Below are positions 1 through 10,083 of a DNA stretch of 64,000 bases, in pieces. The notes below the pieces were generated by a model, which saw nothing but the letters and a program-made list of their open reading frames with translations, made no database searches and was not told the origin of the DNA. This DNA is from Bradyrhizobium algeriense. GTDB lineage: Bacteria > Pseudomonadota > Alphaproteobacteria > Rhizobiales > Xanthobacteraceae. Location of the stretch: NCBI RefSeq assembly GCF_003062295.1, contig NZ_PYCN01000020.1:1-64000 (forward strand), given 5' to 3'. How positions within the stretch are numbered: the first letter of the stretch is position 1; each line of letters begins with the position of its first letter. The position numbers and the translations under genes were made by a program.

Positions 1-242
1 AAACGAATAGAAAAACTGTCCTTGCCCATCTTCCTGCCGCCCCATCATGCGCCGCTCCCGCTGATGCCCTCTCCACCAAGGAATCACGGTTCGCGAGTCG
101 TCTCAACGGGAGTTTTGCAACACAATCGCGCCGAAAGCGGAAGTACATTCAGAGAATTACCGGCTCCGCGACGGCCGCTGCAGGTTGATGGTACGGCCGT
201 GGTCGTGATTCAAGCTCCGAAACCGCAGCCTCGAATCATGCG
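1..242. other. left-edge region without a recognisable gene
   Basis: No convincing coding sequence. A 76-residue plus-strand reading frame here is proline-rich, has no ribosome binding site, and runs into the 3' end of the convergent amidohydrolase gene. The segment probably holds the 3' flank of a gene lying outside the window. Confidence 0.5.
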
Positions 243-1043
243 CTACGAATAAATCAACCGCCGCGCACGCAGCGTGACTTCAATCTCACCAAGAATCCGC
301 GCCAGTCGGTCGGCCCAAGCCTGCTCGCCCGCCTGATCCGAGATCAAATCCTGGCGGATTTCGATGCCCGTGTTCATCAATCCGCGCGCCTCGCCATGCA
401 CGGGAATCGTGTAGTCGGTCTCGTCGCTGACCGCATAGGGCTCGTTGTCGCCGACCACGAGATCGCCCTCGGCGCGCAGCAGCTTTAACAGCAGCGGCGG
501 CAGATGCGTGTCGCGGTGATAGAGCGTGCCGATATGCCAGGGCCGCGCGATGCCGGCATAGACGGGCGTAAAACTGTGCAGCGACACCAATACCGTCGGC
601 AAGCCGGCGCTGCCGCGCTGGTCGATGATCTCGTCGATGCGCCGGTGATAGGGATCGAAGACCTGCGCGCGCCGCATCTCGGCCGCCTCGCGCGAAATGC
701 CCTCGTTGCCTGATATCGTCGTGGCCTCGCTGATGCGCGGGATCGAGCTTGCGACGTGGGGCGGGCGGTTGCAGTCGATGACGAGCCGCGAGTAGCGCTG
801 CACGATCAGATGGGCATCGAGATGCTTTGAGAGCGCCTCCGCGACGCCGGCAATGCCAATGTCCCAGGCGATATGGCGCGTCAGCTCGCTCTCCGGCAGG
901 CCGAGATCGCCGAGCACGCGCGGGATCAGCCTTCCGTAATGGTCGCAGGTCAACAGGAACGGCGACCGTCCCGCGGCGTTGAATTCGTGGACCGGAGGCA
1001 CATCTTCGGAGCTGAGAAGTAGGGTTGTGGCGGCGGCGTCCAA
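243..1043 (-). CDS. N-formylglutamate amidohydrolase family protein
   Basis: 266 residues. Members of the FGase family hydrolyse N-formylglutamate, the last step of one histidine-degradation route, or related N-acyl amino acids. Support seen: the metal-site segment CDHYGRLIPR near residue 35, a VSLHSFTP segment in the middle, and GDNEPYAVSD followed by IPVHGEARG in the C-terminal half, where this family carries its catalytic histidines and acids. Start: I chose the TTG at 1043 because AAGGA lies about 8 nt upstream. The frame stays open much further, but that part is antisense to the transglutaminase gene. The gene is divergent from that one across about 100 bp. No other hut genes are present, so the physiological substrate is uncertain. 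Confidence 0.85.
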   Translation of the reverse strand: MDAAATTLLLSSEDVPPVHEFNAAGRSPFLLTCDHYGRLIPRVLGDLGLPESELTRHIAWDIGIAGVAEALSKHLDAHLIVQRYSRLVIDCNRPPHVASSIPRISEATTISGNEGISREAAEMRRAQVFDPYHRRIDEIIDQRGSAGLPTVLVSLHSFTPVYAGIARPWHIGTLYHRDTHLPPLLLKLLRAEGDLVVGDNEPYAVSDETDYTIPVHGEARGLMNTGIEIRQDLISDQAGEQAWADRLARILGEIEVTLRARRLIYS

Positions 1044-1145
1044 AGCGTTTTCCTTAAAGCAGTGCCTACCGAAGCGGCACCCCGGTCTACAATTGAGCAG
1101 GATTCGGCCTAGATTAGTCGTACCAGAATCGATGATTGTTTGACG

Positions 1146-2057
1146 ATGCCGCTCCTGACCATCAACCACAAGACCGTTTATCGCTACGCCCGTCCGGTTG
1201 CGTTCGGCGAGCACCGCATCATGCTGCGCCCGCTGCCGGGCCATGATTTGCGGATACGCGCAAGCCACCTCGAGATCGAACCGAAGCCGATGCAGCTGCG
1301 CTGGATCCACGACGTGTTCGGCAATTCCGTGGCGATCGCGACCTTCGACGAGCGCGCCGACACCTTGTCGTTCACGGCGACCGCCACCGTCGAGCACAAT
1401 CCGGCGGAAGAGTTCGCGCTGACGCCGGACGATCCCGCCTATTTCTATCCCTTCCTCTATGACGACGAGGAGTTTCCGGACCTGCTGCAGTTCGTCACGC
1501 CGCAATATGGCGATCCCCATGGCGAGCTGTCGGCCTGGGCACGGAAATTTCTCGACGCCGAGGGACCGACGCCGACCTTCAACATCCTGAGCGGCATGAC
1601 GCATGGCATCCGCGGGGCCTTCACCTATCGCAAGCGCCACGAGCAGGGCACCCAGCATCCGCTCGACACGCTGCAGACCGGCTCGGGCACCTGTCGCGAC
1701 TATGCGCTGTTCATGATCGAGGCGCTGCGCCGGCTCGGCATCGCCGCGCGTTTCGTCTCCGGCTATGTCTTCATTCCCGGCGATCGCGCGCATGGCTATG
1801 TCGGCGGCGGCTCCACCCATGCCTGGGTGCAGGTCTATCTGCCGAGCGCGGGGTGGATCGAGTTCGATCCGACCAACGGCATCGTCGGTACCCGCGATCT
1901 CATTCGGGTGGCGGTGGCGCGCGATCCGCATCAGGCGATCCCGCTGCACGGCAGCTATCTCGGCTCCCCCGATGCCTTCGCCGGCATGGAGGTCCATATC
2001 GACGTCGTCTCAGAAGGCGACGAGCAACGCGAAGCGCCGCAGGCGGAGGAAGTCTGA
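1146..2057 (+). CDS. transglutaminase-like cysteine protease-fold protein
   Basis: 303 residues. It has an N-terminal beta-rich domain of the bacterial transglutaminase N type (about residues 1-130), then a transglutaminase-like core. The Cys-His-Asp triad is visible: Cys in GSGTCRDYA, His in GSTHAWVQVY and Asp in EFDPTNGI. Proteins of this type are cytoplasmic and presumably cleave or modify peptide amides; no substrate is assigned. Start is taken at ATG 1146; a TTG two codons upstream (1140) is possible and neither has a strong ribosome binding site. It is followed after 2 nt by a second protein of the same fold, so the two are probably co-transcribed paralogues that may act together. Confidence 0.88.
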   Translation: MPLLTINHKTVYRYARPVAFGEHRIMLRPLPGHDLRIRASHLEIEPKPMQLRWIHDVFGNSVAIATFDERADTLSFTATATVEHNPAEEFALTPDDPAYFYPFLYDDEEFPDLLQFVTPQYGDPHGELSAWARKFLDAEGPTPTFNILSGMTHGIRGAFTYRKRHEQGTQHPLDTLQTGSGTCRDYALFMIEALRRLGIAARFVSGYVFIPGDRAHGYVGGGSTHAWVQVYLPSAGWIEFDPTNGIVGTRDLIRVAVARDPHQAIPLHGSYLGSPDAFAGMEVHIDVVSEGDEQREAPQAEEV

Positions 2058-2059
2058 TC

Positions 2060-2872
2060 ATGGAGATCAAGGTCGGCTTCGAGATTTCCTATGCGGCCGC
2101 CCAACCGACGCCGATGGTGATGATGCTCTCGATCCATCCGTCGCGCTTTGCCGACATCGTCGGCACCGAGCGGATCACAGCCGGGCCTGACGTGCCGATC
2201 GGCTTCTACCGCGACGGCTTTGGCAACGTCTGCGGCCGCCTCGTCGCGCCCGCCGGCGGCGTGACGCTGCGGGGCGATGCGCTGGTCCGCGATTGCGGCC
2301 TGCCTGATGCGGTGGTGCCGACCGCGCAGCAATTGCCGATCGATCAGTTGCCGGACGACGTCCTGCAATATCTGATGCCGAGCCGCTACTGCGAGACCGA
2401 CAAGCTCACCGATATCGCCTGGTCGCTGTTCGCCAACACTCAGCCGGGCTGGGCGCGGGTGCAGGCGATTGTCGATTTCGTGCACAACCATGTCAGCTTC
2501 GGCTACGAGCATGCGCATCACATGAAGTCGGCGCACGACGTCTACGCCGAGCGCGCCGGCGTCTGCCGCGACTTTGCGCATCTGGCGCTGACCTTCTGCC
2601 GCTGCATGAATATCCCGGCCCGCTACTGCACCGGCTATCTCGGCGACATCGGCGTGCCCCGCGATCCCGCGCCGATGGACTTTTCGGGCTGGTTCCAGGC
2701 CTATCTCTCCGGCCAGTGGTACACTTTTGACGCGCGCCACAATCACCCGCGCATCGGCCGCATCCTGATGGGCACCGGCCGCGATGCCGCCGATGTCGCG
2801 CTGACCACGAGTTTTGGCCGGATGGACCTGGTGAAGTTTCTTGTCATTAGCGACGAGGTCGTGCCGGCTTGA
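2060..2872 (+). CDS. transglutaminase family protein, second copy, catalytic His not evident
   Basis: 270 residues, starting 2 nt after its paralogue's stop. The transglutaminase core is clear in the C-terminal half: the nucleophile motif RAGVCRDFAH, then WYTFDARHNHPRIGR, which supplies the Asp. Where the upstream paralogue has the catalytic His in a THAWVQVY segment, this protein reads DFSGWFQAYL, with no His at that site. It may therefore be a non-catalytic partner or use another base. Its N-terminal half differs from that of the paralogue, so this is not a recent duplication. Cytoplasmic, no signal peptide. The family call is firm; activity is not. Confidence 0.85.
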   Translation: MEIKVGFEISYAAAQPTPMVMMLSIHPSRFADIVGTERITAGPDVPIGFYRDGFGNVCGRLVAPAGGVTLRGDALVRDCGLPDAVVPTAQQLPIDQLPDDVLQYLMPSRYCETDKLTDIAWSLFANTQPGWARVQAIVDFVHNHVSFGYEHAHHMKSAHDVYAERAGVCRDFAHLALTFCRCMNIPARYCTGYLGDIGVPRDPAPMDFSGWFQAYLSGQWYTFDARHNHPRIGRILMGTGRDAADVALTTSFGRMDLVKFLVISDEVVPA

Positions 2873-2903
2873 TCCCGAACGCATTGACGGGATAACTGTG
2901 CCC

Positions 2904-3302
2904 ATGATTTCAGATCGTCTGTTCGTCTACGGCACGCTGATGCGTGGCTTCGACCATCCGATGGCGCAGCTTCTGTCGCGCAGCGCGGATTTTCTCGGGA
3001 CCGCCACCTGCCGCGGCCGGCTCTACCTGATCAAGCATTATCCGGGGCTGGTGCTCTCGGACGATGCTGGTGACATCGTGTTCGGCGAACTGTACCGCCT
3101 GCGCGATCGCGACGCCTTGCTCGGCGAGTTCGACATGTATGAGGCCTGCGGTGCCGGCTTTCCGGAACCGACCGAGTATGTCAGGCGGATGCTGTCCGTG
3201 ACGCACGAAGACGGCGCGGCCGGCGAGGCGTGGACCTATGTCTACAACTGGCCCGTCACCGGCCTGCCGCAGATCGCCTCGGGGAAATTTCTGGAGAACT
3301 AA
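2904..3302 (+). CDS. gamma-glutamylcyclotransferase (AIG2/GGCT-like) family protein
   Basis: 132 residues. The substrate-binding loop of the GGCT-like fold is at the N terminus as DRLFVYGTLMRG (YGTL motif). The conserved acidic residue follows in the LGEFDMYEAC segment, and the aromatic end WTYVYNW is typical. Members release 5-oxoproline from gamma-glutamyl amines or peptides; the substrate here is unknown. The ATG at 2904 is preferred over an in-frame GTG two codons earlier. It lies 31 nt after the transglutaminase gene on the same strand, so it may belong to the same transcript. A dispersed repeat begins directly at its stop codon. Confidence 0.85.
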   Translation: MISDRLFVYGTLMRGFDHPMAQLLSRSADFLGTATCRGRLYLIKHYPGLVLSDDAGDIVFGELYRLRDRDALLGEFDMYEACGAGFPEPTEYVRRMLSVTHEDGAAGEAWTYVYNWPVTGLPQIASGKFLEN

Positions 3303-3360
3303 AGCGTTTTCAAGCGAAGTGGGTACCGGTTCGCGTCAAGAAAACGCGTCAAAACAAAAA
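3302..3360. repeat. dispersed intergenic palindrome (GCGTTTTC...GAAAACGC type)
   Basis: Short hairpin-forming element between two convergent genes: GCGTTTTC at 3304-3311 pairs with GAAAACGC at 3340-3347 around an ACCGGTTCGCG core. From memory the same sequence type is common between genes in Bradyrhizobium and relatives. It could serve as a shared terminator. Confidence 0.55.
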
Positions 3361-3362
3361 CT

Positions 3363-3929
3363 CTACCCCGCGTCCAGCCGCTCACGCTCCACGCGGATAT
3401 CCACCTCGCGCTCGACATAGCGCCATTCCTCGGTGGCGCGCAGCGTGCGGACCAGTTCCTCGAACGCATCCGCATCGGCGGGCGCGTATTCGAACCAGGT
3501 CAGGAAGTCGAAGGTCTCGCCGAGATCGCGAGAGTGATAGAGCTGCCGGGCGATCGCCGGCAGGTATTTCAGGCTCGCCGCAATGTGGTGCGATCGGTCT
3601 TCAAAAATCTGCCGCCGCTCCTCCTGCGTCAGCTCCCACCACGTCGCCGATTTCTTGATCGGGATCAGCGCGGCATAGGTCGCCTCCGGGCGGCCGATCT
3701 CGGCCCGATCGGCATCAAGCCGCTTCTTTTCGTCACGCTCGGTATAGCGCAGATGGCTGGCGACCCCGGCCAGCCGCCACGAAGTTGCCGAGGGCAGCAT
3801 CGGCAGCGCGATCGACAGCGAATGCACGACCGATAGCGCCGGCGTCGGCGCCAGCGACGCGCCCTTCACCGGCACGAACCGCGTGACCCGCCATGCCCCG
3901 CTATGGCCGCCTCGGAAGACCGTGAACAT
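3363..3929 (-). CDS. cld: chlorite dismutase (short, Nitrobacter-type)
   Basis: 188 residues, the length of lineage II (short, dimeric) chlorite dismutases such as that of Nitrobacter winogradskyi. These haem b enzymes convert chlorite to chloride and O2. The C-terminal half closely matches that enzyme as I remember it: ALIPIKKSATWWE, then SHHIAASLKYLPAIARQLYH and FDFLTWFEYAP. The proximal His is at about residue 115 and the distal catalytic Arg, needed for chlorite turnover, is the Arg of AIARQL at about 128. There is no signal peptide, so it is cytoplasmic. No (per)chlorate reductase genes are nearby, so the role may be detoxification or a still unclear haem function. Divergent from dnaG. 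Confidence 0.9.
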   Translation of the reverse strand: MFTVFRGGHSGAWRVTRFVPVKGASLAPTPALSVVHSLSIALPMLPSATSWRLAGVASHLRYTERDEKKRLDADRAEIGRPEATYAALIPIKKSATWWELTQEERRQIFEDRSHHIAASLKYLPAIARQLYHSRDLGETFDFLTWFEYAPADADAFEELVRTLRATEEWRYVEREVDIRVERERLDAG

Positions 3930-3974
3930 GCGGATATGGAAGCCCGGAACCGGGTTCGGATCAAGTTATTCACC

Positions 3975-4012
3975 GTCATTCCCCGGTGCGCAACGGCGCA
4001 CCGGGGAATGAC
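3975..4012. repeat. perfect 16-bp-arm palindrome upstream of dnaG
   Basis: GTCATTCCCCGGTGCG (3975-3990) pairs perfectly with its reverse complement at 3997-4012 around a 6-nt loop. It lies in the divergent cld/dnaG spacer. It is probably a dispersed repeat; it could also act as a terminator or affect the dnaG leader. Confidence 0.7.
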
Positions 4013-4120
4013 GGGCCCTGTGAATAACCGGGAGAATCCGAACAACCGTCGTATTTTATCGACCCATCCCTATATCGCTAATCGGTTGGCACGGCCCTGC
4101 GACTCGGCAAGAACTCACTT

Positions 4121-6133
4121 ATGCGCTTCACGCCCCAATTCCTCGAAGAGCTGCGCGCCCGGCTTCCGGTCTCGGAAGTCGTGGGCCGCCGCGTCAAGCT
4201 GAAGAAGGCAGGGAGGGAGTTTAAGGGGCTGTCGCCGTTTCAGCAGGAGAAGTCGCCCTCGTTCACGGTCAACGACCAGAAGGGCTTTTACCACGACTTC
4301 TCCTCCGGCAAGCACGGCGACATCATCTCGTTTTTGATGGAGACCGAGGGCGTCGGCTTCACGGAAGCCGTCGAGCGGCTGGCTTCCATGGCCGGCATGG
4401 CGCTGCCGGCGGCGACCCCCGATGCCGCGCGCCACGAGCAGCGCCGCAAGACGCTGCACGACGTGGTGGAACTCGCGGCAAAATTCTTTGCCGATACGCT
4501 GGCCTCGCGCAACGGCGCCAAGGCGCGCGGCTATCTCGGCGACCGCGGCATTTCGCCGGCGACGCAGCTGCAGTTTCGCTTGGGTTATGCGCCACCGGAC
4601 CGCTTCGCGCTGAAGGAGCATCTCGGCGCGCAGGGCATTTCGACCGAGGACATGGTGGAAGCCGGGCTGCTCGTGGCGGGCGAGGACAAGCCCGTGCCCT
4701 TCGATCGCTTTCGGGATCGCGTGATGTTTCCGATCACGGATTCCAGAGGCCGCGTCATCGCCTTTGGCGGCCGCGCGCTGGAAAAGGACGTTGCGGCAAA
4801 ATACCTGAACTCGCCGGAGACGCCCTTGTTTCACAAGGGCGACAATCTCTACAACCTGTCGACCGCGCGGCAGGCGACGCATAACGGCTCGCCGCTGATC
4901 GTGGTCGAAGGCTATGTCGACGTCATCGCCATGGTCACCGCGGGCTTTGCTGGCGCGGTGGCGCCGCTTGGCACGGCTTTGACGGAAAACCAGCTCGCGC
5001 TGCTGTGGAAGATGGCGGACGAGCCGATTCTTTGTTTCGACGGTGACCGCGCCGGCCAGAAGGCGGCGTATCGCGCCGCCGATCTGGCGCTGCCTGCGCT
5101 GCTGCCGGGAAAGAGCCTGCGCTTTGCGCTGCTGCCGGAAGGGCAGGACCCCGACGACCTCGCGCGCTCCGGCGGCCGCGTTGCGATCGAGGAAGTGATT
5201 TCAGCGGCGCGTCCGCTCGTCGACATGCTCTGGTCGCGCGAGATCGAGGGCGGCAGCTTTGCTACGCCTGAGCGGCGCGCCGCGCTGGAGGCACGCATCA
5301 ACGAACTCTCCAAGGGCATCCGCGATGAGGTGGTGCGTCGCCATTATCGCGACGATCTCGCCGATCGCCTGCGGCGCGCCTTTGCGCCGCAAGGTGGGGG
5401 CGGCGGCTATGGCCGGGGTAATTTCCGGACCGGGCAGGGCGAATCACCCCGCGCGTTTGCCCCGCGCGGAGCAGGCCAAACCGGCCGATTCGCCCCCCGG
5501 GGCGGGCGCGGACCTGGGGCGGGCGGCGGTAGCCCCACGATCGCCCCGGGCCCCTACCAAGCGGCCAGCCCTCAGTTGGCGACCAGCCCGATCATGCGCG
5601 GCCAGCGCAGCGCGATGTCCCGCCGCGAAGCACTGATCCTGCAATCCCTGATTAACCACCCCTGGCTGCTGCACGACCATCTGGAGGAGGTGGCGATGCT
5701 GGAACTGGCGCATCCCGAGGCCACCAAGCTCCGCGCCGGTATTATTACAGCCTTCGCCAACGACCATCACCACTCTCCCGATGTCGAGGAGCAGGCCGAG
5801 AAAATGCGGGCCGATCTCGAGGCGCGAGGATTAAGCGAGGTTCTTCAAAGGGTTGAGCGGGCGATCACGACCTCGGCCGTGTGGGGCACCAAGCCGGGCG
5901 CGGCGCGGGAGGATGTTTTGGCCACCTGGCAGCAACTCGTTGTCTTGCATCAGAAAACGCACGCCCTACTTAGGGAGAAGAAAGATGCCGAGCTGGCGCT
6001 GGGTGATGAGCCCACTGACGCCAACATGGCGTGGCTGAAGGACGTGAGCGCCCGGCTGGAGTCGCTCGACGGCACGGAGGCCCTGATCGAGGGTTTTGGC
6101 GAGCTTTCGGGCCGGTTCCGGAAGAGCGTGTGA
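4121..6133 (+). CDS. dnaG: DNA primase DnaG
   Basis: 670 residues. It makes RNA primers at the replication fork. Domains in order: the CHC2-type zinc-binding domain (about 1-100), the catalytic core with TOPRIM motifs (VVEGYVDVIAM with the conserved Glu near 265; FDGDRAG near 307), a Gly/Arg/Pro-rich linker at about 425-490, and a C-terminal helicase-binding domain. Oddity: the four canonical zinc ligands are absent. CPFH reads SPFQ (Ser38, Gln41) and HCFGCG reads HDFSSG (Asp59, Ser62), although the surrounding EKSPSFTV is conserved. It is followed by rpoD after a 387-bp spacer, the usual macromolecular-synthesis order without rpsU. ATG start at 4121. Confidence 0.96.
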   Translation: MRFTPQFLEELRARLPVSEVVGRRVKLKKAGREFKGLSPFQQEKSPSFTVNDQKGFYHDFSSGKHGDIISFLMETEGVGFTEAVERLASMAGMALPAATPDAARHEQRRKTLHDVVELAAKFFADTLASRNGAKARGYLGDRGISPATQLQFRLGYAPPDRFALKEHLGAQGISTEDMVEAGLLVAGEDKPVPFDRFRDRVMFPITDSRGRVIAFGGRALEKDVAAKYLNSPETPLFHKGDNLYNLSTARQATHNGSPLIVVEGYVDVIAMVTAGFAGAVAPLGTALTENQLALLWKMADEPILCFDGDRAGQKAAYRAADLALPALLPGKSLRFALLPEGQDPDDLARSGGRVAIEEVISAARPLVDMLWSREIEGGSFATPERRAALEARINELSKGIRDEVVRRHYRDDLADRLRRAFAPQGGGGGYGRGNFRTGQGESPRAFAPRGAGQTGRFAPRGGRGPGAGGGSPTIAPGPYQAASPQLATSPIMRGQRSAMSRREALILQSLINHPWLLHDHLEEVAMLELAHPEATKLRAGIITAFANDHHHSPDVEEQAEKMRADLEARGLSEVLQRVERAITTSAVWGTKPGAAREDVLATWQQLVVLHQKTHALLREKKDAELALGDEPTDANMAWLKDVSARLESLDGTEALIEGFGELSGRFRKSV

Positions 6134-6520
6134 TAAATGCGGACGGCGGCGGCCATGCCCGCAAAAAGACTCGCCAAATCCATGGTTTGGCGGCAAAAAC
6201 AGGGTTAAGCGAAGCTTAATAGTCCGAGGTTACTAAAAGCAAAGACGTCCGAGGGCTATTGGCATAACACCGGCGATGGCGGGTTAAAGGGGTGGCGACG
6301 TCTGCGCCGCCCTTTCCGCGTCGTGCATGCGGAATACTCAGGGGCACGAGCGTGATCCGGAAAAGTGGATATCCGGTTTTCCAAAACGATCACGCGCAAC
6401 GAGCAAGGATCTAGCGGGTTGGCTTTTCAAACAAAAGACATCCTGCTGTCGACTTCAGTAATTCAGAGGCGGACGGCGTTGCACGCCATTCCGCACGAGC
6501 GCGTTTCGGGAGCTTGATGA
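6134..6520. other. dnaG-rpoD spacer with repeat
   Basis: 387 bp without a plausible gene. It should hold the end of the dnaG transcript and the rpoD promoter and leader. A dispersed palindrome lies at 6348-6396. The rpoD ribosome binding site GGGAG is about 9-10 nt before the start at 6521. I did not find a promoter I would defend. Confidence 0.6.
6348..6396. repeat. dispersed palindrome (GCGTGATC...GATCACGC type)
   Basis: GCGTGATC (6350-6357) pairs with GATCACGC (6388-6395) around a CCGGAAAAGTGGATATCCGG core. The same sequence type recurs between genes in many Rhizobiales genomes, as I recall. Confidence 0.55.
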
Positions 6521-8629
<2,109 letters not shown>

Positions 8630-8640
8630 TTCAGGCTGTC

Positions 8641-8663
8641 ATTGCCGGGCTTGACCCGGCAAT
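8641..8663. repeat. short palindrome ATTGCCGGG/CCCGGCAAT
   Basis: Nine-bp arms around CTTGA directly after rpoD. It is part of a sequence type often seen downstream of genes in this group and may help transcript termination. Confidence 0.5.
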
Positions 8664-8675
8664 CCATCCAAAAAC

Positions 8676-8702
8676 AAACGGCGGGCGAATAGCCCGCCGT
8701 TT
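8676..8702. terminator. bidirectional intrinsic terminator between rpoD and the convergent small gene
   Basis: Arms AAACGGCGGGC (8676-8686) and GCCCGCCGTTT (8692-8702) flank a 5-nt loop. T residues follow on the plus strand and A residues precede, so it can serve rpoD and the minus-strand gene ending at 8746. Confidence 0.8.
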
Positions 8703-8745
8703 TGCTTTGTCTAAGTCAACGCGATGGTAGACGAGCCTCAGAGCC

Positions 8746-8982
8746 CTACTTCTTCTTCGCCCCGACCCGGCTGATGCTCTTGATCGCCAGCGGCGTGCGG
8801 CCGGATTTCTCGGCGATCTCGCGGTCCTGCTCCATGATGTATCCGCGCGCCGGCTCGTCGCCGTCGAGGCCGCCGAGCAGCTCGGACGGCACGCGCCGGT
8901 TGGAGCGCTGCGAGTCGTCTTCATAGACGACGTTGAAGAAGGCAAATTCGCCTTTGGGATTGGTCCCGGGTTTCTTGGCCAT
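8746..8982 (-). CDS. small conserved hypothetical protein
   Basis: 78 residues, charged, without a membrane segment or signal peptide. It opens with MAKKPGTNPKGEF and ends with a Lys-rich tail. I recognise the type as a small protein conserved in Bradyrhizobium and relatives but know no function. It converges on rpoD with a shared terminator between them. A longer frame in another register on the same strand is a shadow. Confidence 0.7.
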   Translation of the reverse strand: MAKKPGTNPKGEFAFFNVVYEDDSQRSNRRVPSELLGGLDGDEPARGYIMEQDREIAEKSGRTPLAIKSISRVGAKKK

Positions 8983-9114
8983 GGGCGGGCTTTTCGTCGA
9001 TCAGGGCGCCGCTGTCAAAGCAAAATAGCGGTGCGCAAGAAAAGCGCTGGGACTAAGCGGAATCTGCAAATATTTGCCAATTTTGCATCGCGTTCCACGG
9101 CCACCGTCGATGGC

Positions 9115-10083
9115 ATGCTTCGCCCCCCTGACCACAAGCCCGACACCTCCAAACCCCTGCCGAGCGCCGCCGCCATCTGGCCGCCGCTGCGCCCCTTCAT
9201 ATCAGGCGAACATCGGCTAGGCCGCTTCATGGCCCGCCGCCGCTGGACCTCAGCGCTTTATGAATTCCTCCGCTTCGGCCTGAAGCAGGGCTGGGCCTGC
9301 CTGTTCGGCGGGATCGCCGTTTTCCTGATGATCGCCACCTGGTGGTTCTATCCGGCGACCGCGTGGCTTCCGCGCTATGACTTCCTGTTTCTCTGCATGA
9401 TCGCGGTTCAGATCGCGCTGCTCGCGGGGAAACTGGAGACAGCGGACGAGGCGAAGGTGATCCTGATCTACCATGTCGTCGGCACCGTGATGGAGATCTT
9501 CAAGACACAGGTCGGCTCCTGGATCTACCCGGAGCCGAATTTCTTTCGGATCGCCGGCGTGCCGCTGTTCTCCGGCTTCATGTATGCCTGCATCGGCAGC
9601 TATCTCTGCCGCGCGTGGCGGCTGTTCGATCTGGAGTTTTCCGGTCACCCGCGGCGCCTCGGCCTGGCTGTGCTCAGCGTCGCGATCTACGTCAATTTCT
9701 TCAGCCACCACTTCATGCCGGACCTGCGCTGGCTGCTGTTCGCTCTTGCCGGCTGGCTGTTCTTTCGCACTCGCGTCTATTTCAGGGTCTGGCATGTCAG
9801 CCGCTCGATGCCGCTATTGCTCGGGCTCGCGCTGGTGTCGCTCTTCATCTGGTTCTCGGAAAACATCGGCACCTTCACCAAGACCTGGCTCTATCCGTCG
9901 CAGCGGCACGGCTGGTCGATGGTTTCCATCGACAAGTTCGGCTCCTGGTTCCTGCTGCTGATCATCAGCTACACGCTGGTGAGCCTGGTCAATGCGCCGC
10001 GGGAGAAGCGCAGGGACGGGCGTACGATCGCCGTCCGGAAAAAATTCAATCGCATGCCGGATTTTTGGCTTCCCCGACTGTGA
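9115..10083 (+). CDS. DUF817 family integral membrane protein
   Basis: 322 residues with about eight to nine hydrophobic segments (first near 45-65, last near 285-300). Motifs of the DUF817 family as I know them: ALYEFLRFG followed by QGWACLFGG, YHVVGTVMEIFKTQVGSW, and the His-rich loop NFFSHHFMPDLRW. The function is unknown, though the conserved His and acidic residues inside membrane segments would suit an enzyme or carotenoid-type membrane protein. I chose ATG 9115, which keeps the family's WPPL...F N-terminal segment; the frame is open to 9031. Its 3' end overlaps the convergent glycosidase gene by 38 bp. Confidence 0.82.
   Translation: MLRPPDHKPDTSKPLPSAAAIWPPLRPFISGEHRLGRFMARRRWTSALYEFLRFGLKQGWACLFGGIAVFLMIATWWFYPATAWLPRYDFLFLCMIAVQIALLAGKLETADEAKVILIYHVVGTVMEIFKTQVGSWIYPEPNFFRIAGVPLFSGFMYACIGSYLCRAWRLFDLEFSGHPRRLGLAVLSVAIYVNFFSHHFMPDLRWLLFALAGWLFFRTRVYFRVWHVSRSMPLLLGLALVSLFIWFSENIGTFTKTWLYPSQRHGWSMVSIDKFGSWFLLLIISYTLVSLVNAPREKRRDGRTIAVRKKFNRMPDFWLPRL

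Noticed and set aside
22..252. 76-residue plus-strand frame at the left edge
   Set aside because: Proline-rich, no ribosome binding site, overlaps the 3' end of a clear gene on the other strand.
1044..1997. N-terminal extension of the amidohydrolase frame over the transglutaminase gene
   Set aside because: Antisense to a clear gene; the TTG at 1043 with a good ribosome binding site explains the family part.
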